Positions 40,073 through 49,862 of a stretch of 64,000 nucleotides of DNA are shown piece by piece (the first letter of the stretch is position 1; the number at the start of each line of letters is the position of its first letter). The notes under the pieces are model-generated. The model did not search any database. It was not told where the DNA came from and was given only the letters and a program-made list of their open reading frames with translations. The translations under genes were made by a program, and so were the position numbers. Origin of the DNA: Alphaproteobacteria bacterium (GTDB lineage Bacteria > Pseudomonadota > Alphaproteobacteria > UBA9219 > RFNS01); NCBI GenBank assembly GCA_037200005.1, contig JBBCGY010000001.1, positions 1,631,103 through 1,695,102 on the forward strand, in the 5' to 3' direction.

Positions 40073-41185
40073 TTAGCCGGTTTTGTCCGCCGGCTCAAGC
40101 GCCTTCATCTTCTCGGTGAGAGTTTCGACCTGTTTGAACAGGAATTTCAAGCGATTGGTTAACATCATATTGTCGATGAGCCTCTGTCTTGGCAAGGCCG
40201 GAATGCCCCCCAGAACCTGACGCGGCGGAGCATTGCCCGCGACGCCGCTCAGGGCCATGACGACGACATCGTCTCCCACGATGACGTGATCGGCGACGCC
40301 GCTCGCCCCGCCGATGACGACGCGGTTGCCGAGGGTCGCGCTGCCCGCGATGCTCACGCAGCCGCAGAGCATGCAATCCTCGCCGATTCGCACATTATGG
40401 CCGATCTGCACCTGGTTATCGATCTTGGTGCCGCGTCCGATCCGCGTGGCCGCGACGGTGCCGCGGTCGATGGAGGTATTGGCGCCGATTTCCACATCGT
40501 CGCCGATCACGACATTGCCTATCGAGGCGATGCGGCGCAGGCCCTGATTGTTGGTCGCGGTGATGGCGCCGTCGGACTTCGCGGCTTCCACGCTGCCGCG
40601 TTCCGGCGTGACGAAGCTGAATCCGTCGCTGCCGATGGTGGTGTTGAAATGGATGAGGCAGTTCGCGCCGATCACGCAGTCCGCGCCGATGCGCACACCC
40701 GCGCGCAAGACGGTCTTGGCGCCGACAACGGCTCCGGCCTCGATGGTGACATTGCTTTGCAGCGTCGCGCCTTCGCCGATGACCGCGCGCGGGCCGACCG
40801 TGCAGAACGGCCCGACGATCGCGTCCTTGCCGATGCGGGCCGTCGGGTCCACGGCGGCGCTGGGATGGACGCCGCTGCCGAATTCCGGCTCGGCCGCGAA
40901 CAGATTGGTCAGGACGGCCATCGCGAGGCGCGGGCGGCGCACGCGCAGATAGGCGGCGGCGAGGCCGTCTTCGATATCCCCGTCGGTATTGAACACGGCG
41001 GCGGCGACAGGCTTTTCGCGCAGCAGCGGCAGCAGCTTCTTGTCCATGGCGAGCGCCAGATCCTGGCCGCCCGCATAATCGCTGGGATGCACGACGCGGG
41101 CGACCGGAATTTCACCGTCGCCGACCAGCGTAGCGCCTAAAATATCTGCAAGCTCTTTGAGCTTATAGGAACGGGGGGGCATCAT
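40073..41185 (-). CDS. lpxD: UDP-3-O-acylglucosamine N-acyltransferase
   Basis: About 370 aa, the normal size. The N-terminal uridine-binding domain (RSYKLKELADILGATLVGDG) is followed by a left-handed beta-helix with many hexapeptide repeats (GEGATLQSNVTIEAGAVVGAK, RIGRGTKIDNQVQIGHNVRIG) and the catalytic-His region LIHFNTTIGSDGF. It adds the N-linked hydroxyacyl chain in lipid A synthesis. The ACP and KAS genes downstream probably supply its acyl donor. The first 42 codons of the longer frame are excluded because MMPPRSYK is the family-like start. Confidence 0.95.
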   Translation of the reverse strand: MMPPRSYKLKELADILGATLVGDGEIPVARVVHPSDYAGGQDLALAMDKKLLPLLREKPVAAAVFNTDGDIEDGLAAAYLRVRRPRLAMAVLTNLFAAEPEFGSGVHPSAAVDPTARIGKDAIVGPFCTVGPRAVIGEGATLQSNVTIEAGAVVGAKTVLRAGVRIGADCVIGANCLIHFNTTIGSDGFSFVTPERGSVEAAKSDGAITATNNQGLRRIASIGNVVIGDDVEIGANTSIDRGTVAATRIGRGTKIDNQVQIGHNVRIGEDCMLCGCVSIAGSATLGNRVVIGGASGVADHVIVGDDVVVMALSGVAGNAPPRQVLGGIPALPRQRLIDNMMLTNRLKFLFKQVETLTEKMKALEPADKTG

Positions 41186-41262
41186 GTCATCCAACGTCAA
41201 TGGGGAAACGAGATTTCTCGTCGCTCTTGCTCGGAGTGGAATATAGGGACTATTTTGGCGCG

Positions 41263-41727
41263 ATGGAAAAGCTTTTTTTATGGACGCTTGCGATTTCGCT
41301 GCTGGCGGCACCGGCCGCGGCTGCGCCCGTGCCGGCCGGCAAGTGGGAAATGCGCGAAATCCGCGACAGCAACGGCGCCATCAGCCATTGCGTGGCCGAT
41401 CACGCCTATGACAACGCGATGCATATCAACTTCGCGCTCGATCATTCCGGCCGCATGAATATAGGCATTATCGTGCCGAACGCCGAATTCGGCGCCGGGG
41501 AAAAATACTCCTTGCGCCTGCTGCTGCCCGATGGCACATCCAGGATATCCAGCGCCGAAGCGAGAATGGACCAGATGCTGCTCGTCGAGGACGGCATCGA
41601 TGCCGAATTCCGCAGCCGTTTGAAGACAAGCGCTTATATGATCGTCCTTGGAGTCAGGGACAAAATCATCTTTCCTTTACCCGACTCTGGCAACATGCTT
41701 CGGGAACTTGCCGCGTGCGCCAGGTAA
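41263..41727 (+). CDS. Secreted hypothetical protein
   Basis: 154 aa with signal peptide (LFLWTLAISLLAAPAAAAPV). The mature domain begins AGKWEMREIRDSNGAISHCVAD and is predicted as a small beta-rich fold with two cysteines (HCVAD, LAACAR). It is divergent from lpxD. I do not recognise a family. The region 41728-41936 that follows holds no gene that I can see. Confidence 0.6.
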   Translation: MEKLFLWTLAISLLAAPAAAAPVPAGKWEMREIRDSNGAISHCVADHAYDNAMHINFALDHSGRMNIGIIVPNAEFGAGEKYSLRLLLPDGTSRISSAEARMDQMLLVEDGIDAEFRSRLKTSAYMIVLGVRDKIIFPLPDSGNMLRELAACAR

Positions 41728-41936
41728 AAGGATTGGGCAAAAAGATGTGATCGAAATCGAGGATAAGAAGTCCGTTATGGTTAAAACCCGCTAACCACAT
41801 TATCGCCTCAATTTTGTCTCAGATTTTAGCAAATAGTCAATCAAACGCATGTAAGCTGATTCCATAATAAGAATGCAGATGAAACACGATATTCGTCGGA
41901 TCAGCCGGCCCAGACCGGTCAGAAGGGTATAGAGCA

Positions 41937-43254
41937 ATGTATATTGAACTGCCTCAACGTCAGTTGGCCATCGCGGTTCCTACCGATCAGCTTCATATCG
42001 ACCCGGTTCTTAATCTGCCCGACCGCTTCGGCCTCGGCGCGATTATCGAGCAAGTGCTTCAGCATGCGGCGCAGCATCAGGTGATGGCCAGCTACTTCGT
42101 CATCGGCATCGACCGCATGAAAATGCTGAGTCAGGCATTCGGCGCGCGCGTGGCCCACGACATTTTGTCGGCGACGGCGCAAACCCTGGTCAAATACGCC
42201 GCCGACCGCGCCCATGTCTGCTGGCTTGGAGGCGATATGTTCGCCGTCCTGATGCTGAATGTCGACGAAAACGACATCAACAAGCGCGCCGCCGACATGC
42301 TTGCGCTGTTCCGCGACCCCCCTCCATCCCTGGCCGCAAGACCTGCATGTCACGGTTTCGGTCGGCGGCGCGGTGATCCCGAGCGCGGCGATCACGGTGC
42401 ACGACGTCATGACGGCGGGCGAAACGGCGCTCCAGCAGGCGAAACTGGCCGGCCGCAATTGCTTCTCGATCTACAATGCCAATCCCGCCGCCGAGGACGA
42501 ATTGCGCGAATCGATCATGATCGCGACGCGGGTGCAGCAGGCATTGAACGACAACGCCCTTCATCTCGCCTATCAGCCCGTGGTCTGCTCCACGTCGGGC
42601 CGGATCCTGTTTTACGAAGCCCTGGCGCGCCTGTTCAGCGAAAGCGGCGAACCGATCCCGGCGGCCCATTTCATTCCGGCGGTCGAAAAGCTCGGCCTCG
42701 CCTATCAACTGGACTGCCGCGTGATGATGATCGCGGTCGCGGAACTGAAAGCCCATAATGATTTGCAGCTCGCGGTCAATATTTCTGCGGGAACGGCGGA
42801 ACATCCGGAATGGCCGGACTATCTCGAGCGCGCCCTGGAAGGCCGCCGCGATCTGGCTTCTCGCCTGATCGTCGAGATTACCGAAACCGTGCAGATCCGC
42901 GACATGGCCGTGGCCCGCCGCTTCGTCGATTTCACGCAGGGACTGGGCAGCCGGGTGGCGCTCGACGATTTCGGCGCGGGCTACACCACGGTTCAGCAGC
43001 TGACCGGCCTGAGCGTGCGGTTGATGAAAATCGACCGGGCGATGGTCGTGGGCATCGACACCAACACGCAGCAGCAGGAAGTCATGCGCGCCATGATCGC
43101 GCTGGCCCGCTCGCTCAACCTTAAGATCGTCGCCGAAGGCGTCGAAGACCCCAAGGTCGCGGCCTGGCTGACGGCGGAGAAAGTCGAAATGCAGCAGGGC
43201 TATCATCACGGCCATCCCGCTTTCGACCGGCCCTGGAACAGCACGGCGGCCTGA
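41937..43254 (+). CDS. Degenerate-GGDEF / EAL c-di-GMP phosphodiesterase (one frameshift)
   Basis: About 438 aa. The N-terminal GGDEF-like domain is degenerate: WLGGDMFAVLML stands where GGDEF should be, and there is no RxxD, so no cyclase activity is expected. The EAL domain keeps catalytic residues: FYEALARLF, LAVNIS, LIVEITETVQIRD, ALDDFGAGYTTVQQL, LMKIDRAMV. Hydrolysis of c-di-GMP is therefore plausible. An extra C in c6 near 42316-42322 shifts frame between GGDEF and EAL (repaired reading: RDPLHPWPQDLHVTVSVGG). Cytoplasmic, no sensor domain seen. Confidence 0.85.
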
Positions 43255-43293
43255 ACTCACAATAAATTAAGCCCGGCTATATAGAATGGCCTG

Positions 43294-44031
43294 ATGGAAA
43301 CTTATACTTTCTATCACGGCACCCGCGCCGATCCTGCCGTCGCCCAACAGAGTTTCGCGCAAGGCGCGCAGCCGCAAGGCAAGGGCTATGGCGGCCAGAA
43401 GACAGGATTTTATATTCTTACATCCCAGGACGCCGCGCGCCGCCACGCCAGAGATTTCCTGGAGCAGGAGATTTTTGCCGATCAGGAAAAACGGGCAGGT
43501 CCGCCCTTGGTGGTGCAGATAAAAACTGATTTTAAGTCCTCCGAATGGGATATCGATTACGAACAGCACGCTTCGGAAGTTCTGGCGCTCCTGGGGGCGC
43601 ATCGATCACTTTTCGGAGAAATCATCGGGCAGCCTTTCTCATATCTCAACACGCAAAATCAAACCGAGACTTTTTGCGTCAAGGGATTGCATGATTTCGG
43701 ACCAGGCGGTGGCTTTAAGATCGCCGACGGCGCTCGCAGACGCGGCTTTGGATTTACCAGAGCGCCAGACGATGAAGGCACGGTGGGTGATGCGCCGATA
43801 TTGCAAGCCATTGCCGACCATTTTTCGGCTATCGACCCTGATTTTGCATCCGCACGGCAGCAATTAATGCTGGATCTGGCCACGAAGCCGGGTTCCGCGC
43901 TAAAATATGTGGGAACCTCACCGCTTGCCGTGAAAGGCATGGAGGTTTTCGAATCCGGCACCTGGAATAATCTGCCATTGCCGCCGCGTCACCCTTCCTT
44001 GCCGCAAAATCGGCAAGATTTGCGGCTTTAG
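43294..44031 (+). CDS. Hypothetical protein with ADP-ribosyltransferase-like N-terminus
   Basis: 245 aa. The beginning, YTFYHGTRADPAVAQQSFAQG and then GGQKTGFYILTSQDAARRHARDF, has the order FYHGT ... G-FY-T, as in ART/PARP-fold proteins (H in YHGT as the NAD-binding His). A catalytic Glu is not assignable with certainty. The C-terminal half is Gly/Pro-rich. No partner gene identifies a role. It could equally be an RNA 2'-phosphotransferase-like fold or unrelated. Confidence 0.5.
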   Translation: METYTFYHGTRADPAVAQQSFAQGAQPQGKGYGGQKTGFYILTSQDAARRHARDFLEQEIFADQEKRAGPPLVVQIKTDFKSSEWDIDYEQHASEVLALLGAHRSLFGEIIGQPFSYLNTQNQTETFCVKGLHDFGPGGGFKIADGARRRGFGFTRAPDDEGTVGDAPILQAIADHFSAIDPDFASARQQLMLDLATKPGSALKYVGTSPLAVKGMEVFESGTWNNLPLPPRHPSLPQNRQDLRL

Positions 44032-44109
44032 TTTTCCATTCGGCTTTACAGGATTTCCAAGAACGGCGTATATCTTCCGGATTGCCGCGCTTCGGCATGA
44101 GGAAACGCA

Positions 44110-44637
44110 ATGTCAGACGACCCATTCGATCATCGAAGCTTTTTCATGCCCGGCCTCCAGCTGTCGGGCCTGGACGAGCATGCGACCCGCATGCCGGGCG
44201 TCGCCTTGATGGACAATGGGCGGGGCGGCTATCTTTTCGAAGACATTTCAATTCGCGCGGCCGCGCCGGTCAAGCTGGCCGCCATCGAAATATTGTCCCG
44301 ATCGCTTGACGCCGTCGCGGGCGAGCGCGATCAGCGCGCCCGCAATAATCTTTTATGGGAGCACTGCCTGGCCGCGCGCATGCGGTTTCACCACTTCGCG
44401 GTGGAAGACGAGCAGCGGGTGGCGGCGGGAATGCAAAATTTCCTGGTCAGGCTTTTCAAGATTCCTACTCTGGACCAAGCCGCCAAAGACCAGAAGACCG
44501 CGATCGTCCGTTCGCTGGAGAGCAAGAGCGTCCATGATTACGAACGGGATCATCCCGGCGCGGGCGAACTGCCCAAGAGGCGCGCGCGCGTTCTTCTTGC
44601 CAGGCTCCACCACGCCGATCCTTCATTGTTCCCATAA
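44110..44637 (+). CDS. Hypothetical protein
   Basis: 175 aa, predicted mainly helical and soluble (MSDDPFDHRSFFMPGLQLSG; later RMRFHHFAVEDEQRVAAGMQ). It has no signal peptide or recognised domain. Its stop overlaps the start of the next gene (TAATG), so it is probably co-translated with the HAD phosphatase. The product is Arg/Ala-rich, in line with the GC content of the core chromosome. Confidence 0.6.
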   Translation: MSDDPFDHRSFFMPGLQLSGLDEHATRMPGVALMDNGRGGYLFEDISIRAAAPVKLAAIEILSRSLDAVAGERDQRARNNLLWEHCLAARMRFHHFAVEDEQRVAAGMQNFLVRLFKIPTLDQAAKDQKTAIVRSLESKSVHDYERDHPGAGELPKRRARVLLARLHHADPSLFP

Positions 44638-45504
44638 TGTCCCCTCCCCGCCTCATCACCGGCCTTTCCGAACTCACCGGCAAATATGACGCTTTCATAT
44701 TCGATTTATGGGGCGTGATTCATGACGGCAAGACCTGTTATCCCGGCGTCGCGCCCTCCTTTCATGCATTGCGCGAGGCCGGGAAGAAAATCGGCATTAT
44801 CAGCAATTCGCCGCGCCCGGCGGCATCCGCCGCCGACAATATCCGCAAATTCGGCCTGACGCCCGATATGTATGACGTCATCATGACGTCGGGGCAGCTG
44901 ACCTATGAAGCCTTGCGCGACCGGCCCGATCCGTGGCTGCAAGCGCTTGGCCGGCGATGCGTCCATTTCGGCCCCCCTCACGAATTCGCGCTCTACGCGC
45001 CGCTCGGGCTTCGGGAAGCGGCCACGCCGCAGGATGCCGATTTCATCCTGGCGACCGGCGTCGAGGATGTCCATAAGACGCTCGCGGACTACGATTCCAT
45101 CCTGAAAGCGGCGCTGGAGAAAAAACTGCCGCTGCTTTGCGCCAACCCCGATCTCGGCGTGTCGCAGGAGGGTCGTCACAAGCTCGCCGCCGGTTCCATC
45201 GCGCATCATTATGCCGACATGGGCGGCGATGCCCGCGTCCCCTACGGCAAGCCGCACCCGGCGATTTTCCCATCGGACTCTGGAGCAGCTGGGCGTCGCG
45301 CCGGACCGCGCCGTGATGATCGGCGACAATCTGCTGACCGATATCGCGGGAGCGCATGGCGTCGGCATGGCGACTCTATGGATTCACGACGGCGTGCACA
45401 GGCCGGAACTCGGCGAGGCCACCGACATCGCGAGCCTGCGCGGCTTTCTTGCCAAACATGATGCGCAAGCCGACTATATCCTGCCTTCCGTAACCTGGTC
45501 GTAA
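44637..45504 (+). CDS. HAD superfamily class IIA hydrolase (one frameshift)
   Basis: About 289 aa. Motif I FIFDLWGVIHDG, motif II IGIISNSPRP, and motif III/IV VMIGDNLLTDIAGAHGVGM are all present and match the alphaproteobacterial TIGR01459-type family of NagD-like sugar-phosphate or nucleotide phosphatases. The frame breaks near 45270 (one surplus base between KPHPAIF and RTLEQLGVAPDRA). Both parts are conserved, so the gene is expected to be functional if the break is an artefact. Confidence 0.85.
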
Positions 45505-45528
45505 AAAGCCGCGCTGAACTTTAATCTC

Positions 45529-46793
45529 ATGTCTATTTCCCCGCCGGAATTCCACCGCAACGTCTTTCGTTACCGCCCTTTCGCGATTCTGTGGACGGGA
45601 CGGATGCTGTCGACTCTGGCTATCATGATTCAAAGTGTTACGTTGGGCTGGCAGGTCTATATGACCGCGCGCCTCGATCACGGCGTGGAGGAAAGCTCGT
45701 TCCTGGTCGGCATGATCGGGCTGGCGCAGTTCCTGCCGATGTTCGCGCTGGCCCTGCCCGCGGGAGAAGCGGCCGACCGCTACGACCGCCGAAAAATCAT
45801 GATCTTCTGCGGCATTCTGCACACATTCATCGGCGTGGCGATGACGTTGCTGGCCTTGGATGAGAAGCCTCATCTGACCGCCTTGTTCCTGGTGGCCGGG
45901 CTGTTCGGCGTGGTGCGCGCCTATATGATGCCGCCACCGGCGCGCTGATGCCGATGCTGGTGCCGCGCGCCGCCATGCCTCAAGCCATAGGGTGGAGTTC
46001 GCTCAGCCGTCAGGTGGGCATGATTTTCGGCCCCTGGATCGGCGGCGCGCTGTGCGCCGCGTCCGCCTCGCTGTCCTATGGCGCAGCGTGCCTGCTCAGC
46101 CTGATCGCCACCTTCGCCTATGTGGCGATCAAGGGAGAGACGCGCCCGCAACATAAGCCCAGCGCGCGCCTGGCCATGATCCGCGAGGGCCTCCAGTATG
46201 TCTGGAACACAAAAATCATCTTCGGCGCCATCTCGCTCGATCTGTTCGCGGTGCTGCTGGGCGGCGCCACGGCGCTGCTACCGGTCTTCGCGCGCGATAT
46301 CCTGCATGTCGGCGCCGACGGATTCGGCATCCTGCGCGCCGGAATCGCCATCGGCGGCGCGGCGGCGGCGACATGGCTGGGCCTGTGGCCGATCAGCCGC
46401 CACGCCGGAATATGGATGCTATCCTCCGTCGCCGTTTTCGGCGCGTCGACCATCGCTTTCGCCTATTCGGAATCGCTTTGGCTTTCCGTGGCGCTGATGG
46501 CCCTCGCGGGCGCGGCGGACGGCGTTTCGGTCTATGTGCGGCAAAGCATCCTGCAGATCGTGACGCCGGACGCGATGCGCGGACGGGTCTCTTCGGTCTC
46601 GGGATTGTTCGTCAGCGCCTCGAACGAACTGGGCGAATTCGAAAGCGGCGTCGCGGCGCGCCTGCTTGGCCCCATCGGCGCGACGGTCTTCGGCGGCGTC
46701 GGCTCGCTGCTCATCACGCTTATATGGGCGCGGCTGTTTCCCGCCCTGCGCAAGGTCGATAATGTGGTCCCGGCGGAAATGCCGCCGGCCTGA
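45529..46793 (+). CDS. MFS transporter, EntS/MFS_3-like (one frameshift)
   Basis: About 421 aa, 12 predicted membrane helices. N-terminal FAILWTGRMLSTLAIMIQSVTLGWQVY and the helix 2-3 loop DRYDRRKIM are typical of MFS_3 exporters such as EntS. One base is missing near 45935 (repaired reading: MMPATGALMPMLVPRAAMPQ). The C-terminal half has LQIVTPDAMRGRVSSVSGLFVSASNELGEFESG, a signature of this branch. Substrate unknown. It is the last core gene before the tRNA-Ser boundary. Confidence 0.87.
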
Positions 46794-46846
46794 GGGCTAA
46801 ATTCGCCCTTTTTCTGCCACCCGACATCTGGTATCTGTCTTCCAGG

Positions 46847-46866
46847 CGCGGAGAGGCGGCCGAGTG
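46847..46866 (+). repeat. Partial copy of the tRNA-Ser 5' end
   Basis: gcggagaggcggccgagtg matches the start of the tRNA-Ser gene 88 nt downstream (gcggagaggtggccgagtg) at 18 of 19 positions; the remainder of a tRNA is absent. It is probably a relic of tandem duplication or of recombination at this site. Confidence 0.65.
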
Positions 46867-46936
46867 CCCGCGCGCAAGGGCGCGCATCAATAAACTTAAC
46901 CACGAGGCTTTTTTCAGATATAGGCAATATAAGTGC

Positions 46937-47026
46937 GGAGAGGTGGCCGAGTGGTTTAAGGCGCTCGCCTGGAAAGCGGGTGTACTGTAACAGGTACCGT
47001 GAGTTCGAATCTCATCCTCTCCGCCA
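46937..47026 (+). tRNA. tRNA-Ser, anticodon GGA, with encoded CCA
   Basis: The acceptor stem ggagagg (46937-46943) pairs with cctctcc (47016-47022), followed by the discriminator G and an encoded CCA. D-loop ggccgagtggtttaag, anticodon stem-loop cgcctGGAaagcg, an enlarged class II variable arm (tgtactgtaacaggtaccgt) and T-loop gttcgaatc identify it as tRNA-Ser. It marks the left boundary of the accessory region; tRNA-Ser genes are common integrase targets. Confidence 0.96.
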
Positions 47027-47169
47027 AACATTTGCGTTTTTATCAACAAATTCAATATGTTAGATAAAATGAAATCGTTAATTCATACAATTTGACATAC
47101 AAATAATTTGTGGATATTGGTATACGGGAGTGAACGGGGACGGACAAAATCCCCTCCTGGGACGAGTTC

Positions 47170-47541
47170 TCAGGACGGATCGCGAGTGGTGAGTTCCAAC
47201 GCCTGTTCGATGATTTTCGTGACGGTCGGAAGACGGTTCGCAGGACATGAAACAAGCAGGCGAGTCAGCCGGTCGATCTCCTTGCGATGAGCTTTGCCCT
47301 TCTCCTGTCCCTTCTCTTGCGCGGACGGAAAGTCGAACATCTCCGGCAGCGTCACGCTCAAGACTTTCGCAAGCTGCGCGACCGTATCCAAGCGCGTCGA
47401 GCTGAATCCTCTTTCGATATTACTGACGGTATCGACGCTGCGGTTGATCGCATCGGCGAGTTCTTCCTGCGTCAATCCTTTCAGACGCCGCAACTGCTTC
47501 ACCCTCTGGCCTAACTGACGATTGAGCTTCTTCTCGCGCAT
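47170..47541 (-). CDS. XRE-family transcriptional regulator
   Basis: 123 aa. The N-terminal helix-turn-helix, LGQRVKQLRRLKGLTQEELADAINRSVDTVSNIERG, is a standard HTH_3. A Lys/Glu-rich segment (QEKGQEKGKAHRKEIDRLTRLL) leads to a short helical C-terminus. It is divergent from the 470 aa membrane protein gene, with about 100 nt between them, so it may control that gene or island excision. Confidence 0.88.
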   Translation of the reverse strand: MREKKLNRQLGQRVKQLRRLKGLTQEELADAINRSVDTVSNIERGFSSTRLDTVAQLAKVLSVTLPEMFDFPSAQEKGQEKGKAHRKEIDRLTRLLVSCPANRLPTVTKIIEQALELTTRDPS

Positions 47542-47645
47542 GGCCGGAGTTTCCTTCGGTTAACCAAAGGAGACCACCGAATGAGATTCCGGTTTTTAGC
47601 TTGATTTTCGCCTATAGGTCGTAATATCAATCGGAGTAACACCCA

Positions 47646-49058
47646 ATGAAGGCTATAAACATCGAGCGAAAATACGTCCCCATGCATCCAGCACAATCCT
47701 TCCCACCTACGGAGAGAATGGCACGGGTCGCGTGGCGCGGCGGCTGCATCATGGGTCTGTCTGCCTTCTTTATCATGGTCGAAGTGCCCGTCGCGCAGGC
47801 CCAGATCGTCGAACAGGAAATAGCGGTAGGGGAATGCGTCAAAACCGAACATATGGGACAGCCGGTCAGGCTATGTCGTGACAACGCCGGAACTTTGAGA
47901 TTCCTCCCCCTTGAGGAAGAACCCGCCGAGCCGGAAGATGAGGCTCCTTTTCCCGCTTCCCAACTTCGCCTGGACGAAGAGCAGCTTACAAAATTTGAGA
48001 CCGCACTTTCCACTTTCAACGTCGCCGACAAAGATGCTGCATCGAAAATGCAAACGCTGCTCGATCAGGTGACTCAATTTAAGTACCTCCTATCCAGCAG
48101 GTCACATGAGCCATCGTCATTTGTTGAAAGGGTCGAAGGACTAAGAGAGAGGATCGCCGCAAGACAAAATCAGTTGGCGAAGCAGCCCATTATACGGAAA
48201 TTGTCGTCCTCTCCGCCTTTGTCACCTGAACAAGAAGAAGAGAATGCTCGCATAGGCTGGACATTTATGCGCGCCATTTTCTTGCTAGTCACATTTGTGA
48301 TTGTTTGGGCCAGAACACAACGGCTTCCGTCGGGGTGGCGAGCCTTAATGGTGATCGGCATAGGGATTCTTATTATTCATCCCTCAACCGTCATAGGGGG
48401 AATGATAAGCGCATTGGCCTATTGGCTCTATTTCCGCAATCGGGCGCATGACGATCGCTTTGATGCCAAGAATGAAAATGTTCTCGATGAGGAAAATTTC
48501 AGCAATGAGGCGCTTAATCGTGACGCTTATAAGAAGTTTGCTAAGGCCGCTATTCAATTGCATGAGAGTTCATCCAGATTAAAATCTTTCAAAATTCATT
48601 TCGGCAATGAATTTCGAGCCTGGGAAGCATCCAGGCCTTTTCTCGCCATATATAATAGTTCTCGTACGCTTATCATAACACCATATCGCTATTGGCATTA
48701 TATTAGAGGAAAGCTGATCGACAGTGGCGTGACGAAAGAAATTAGATATGAGGTTTCTTTTCAAGATACTGAGACTCGAAGAACATCTCATGAGGATGAT
48801 GCTGTAAACGTAACATGGAGATACGCACAAAGGGTTGACCCCTCTAAACCTGACTTGCGCCATAACAATAATTACAAAATATACATCGTGCGCCGCTATG
48901 GGATCACGCTTGCTCTGCCAAATTCTCATCCGATTGAATTGCCTTTTAGCAAGAATGTGACTTCTTTGTTCGATGAAATTATAGAATCCGGGAGAACCCG
49001 ACTGCATAGACCCTTCTCCGAAAAGGCAACGCGAATACCTCACGAGAAGACTCCATAA
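47646..49058 (+). CDS. Hypothetical membrane protein with large cytoplasmic C-terminus
   Basis: 470 aa. There is an N-terminal hydrophobic segment with signal-like end (GGCIMGLSAFFIMVEVPVAQAQ), a helical region (LRLDEEQLTKFETALSTFNV ... RVEGLRERIAARQNQL), two membrane helices around residues 220-260 (FMRAIFLLVTFVIVWAR; IGIGILIIHPSTVIGGMISALAYWLY), then about 200 soluble residues including SLFDEIIESGRTRLHRPF. No family recognised. Its lower GC than the core genome supports acquisition. Confidence 0.65.
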   Translation: MKAINIERKYVPMHPAQSFPPTERMARVAWRGGCIMGLSAFFIMVEVPVAQAQIVEQEIAVGECVKTEHMGQPVRLCRDNAGTLRFLPLEEEPAEPEDEAPFPASQLRLDEEQLTKFETALSTFNVADKDAASKMQTLLDQVTQFKYLLSSRSHEPSSFVERVEGLRERIAARQNQLAKQPIIRKLSSSPPLSPEQEEENARIGWTFMRAIFLLVTFVIVWARTQRLPSGWRALMVIGIGILIIHPSTVIGGMISALAYWLYFRNRAHDDRFDAKNENVLDEENFSNEALNRDAYKKFAKAAIQLHESSSRLKSFKIHFGNEFRAWEASRPFLAIYNSSRTLIITPYRYWHYIRGKLIDSGVTKEIRYEVSFQDTETRRTSHEDDAVNVTWRYAQRVDPSKPDLRHNNNYKIYIVRRYGITLALPNSHPIELPFSKNVTSLFDEIIESGRTRLHRPFSEKATRIPHEKTP

Positions 49059-49083
49059 AAGACGCACACAGAACAACGCAACA

Positions 49084-49717
49084 TGAGAAACACGAGGCCA
49101 TCTGGTGCCAAGATTTGCAAGGCAGATGGTCAGGTCAGTCCGGAAGAAATTAGGCCTTTAAGAAATATTTTGGAATTGATGAAAACAACACTCCTGATGC
49201 CCTAAAGATTTTCTCACATGCCGCTTCATCACCACATGGGTTACAGGAACCTGCGCGTAAGATTTATACTCTTTTCAAAGGTGAGCGGGAACCTTTAGAG
49301 CATATTATTATTGGCCTTATCGAAGTCGCTGCCGCCAATAGAGTTATCACAAAAGCAGAAAAATTAGTCATCGAAGCGATATGTGCTGAATTTCAGTTTC
49401 CAGAAGACGAAATCGAACGTTTATTTTTGATATATGAAGACCTTCATCAAGAAGAGCATGATTTTTCTCAGCGAATTCTGCACAAGGCACTCATATAAAA
49501 TATCCTGAAAATCCTCGGATTGAAAGAAGGCGCGGCCCTCGAACACATCAAAGCCGCATATAGGGAACTGGCAAGAAAGCATCATCCTGACATGCTTCAT
49601 GCACAAGGTGTTCCGGAGGAACGCATTAAGGACTCAGAAGAAATTATGAAAACTATAAACACGGCTTATGGCTGGTTATCCGAGAACTACAGTGAAAAGG
49701 AGCAAGCGCGAGCCTGA
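49084..49717 (+). CDS. TerB-DnaJ (DjlA-like) co-chaperone, disrupted
   Basis: A TerB-like helical domain: AKICKADGQVSPEEI, then in another frame FKKYFGIDENNTPDALKIFS, LQEPARKIYTLFKGEREPLE, and IGLIEVAAANRVITKAEKLVIE. It is followed by a J-domain with the HPD motif, LKEGAALEHIKAAYRELARKHHPDMLH, and a helical end. This is the DjlA architecture of a membrane-free DnaK co-chaperone. One frame change near 49163 and an in-frame TAA (49496-49498) just before the J-domain interrupt it, possibly due to a short local duplication near 49498-49510. Sequence error or decay cannot be separated here. Confidence 0.6.
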
Positions 49718-49862
49718 CAGGAATGGGAGCTCTATCTGGTCGATGTTAACCCCTCCGGCAACTGGCTTTGGCAGGAATTAAAACTCGGCCTGCCTATCTC
49801 GACGGTCATGGCCGATAAATTGATGGCTTAATCACAGACTCCATGAAGGAAAGGAGGTTAGA

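Noticed and set aside
49735-49834. Short open stretch ending GNWLWQELKLGLPIST before the PH-like gene
   Set aside because: Only about 37 codons without start or RBS; probably a gene remnant, not annotated.
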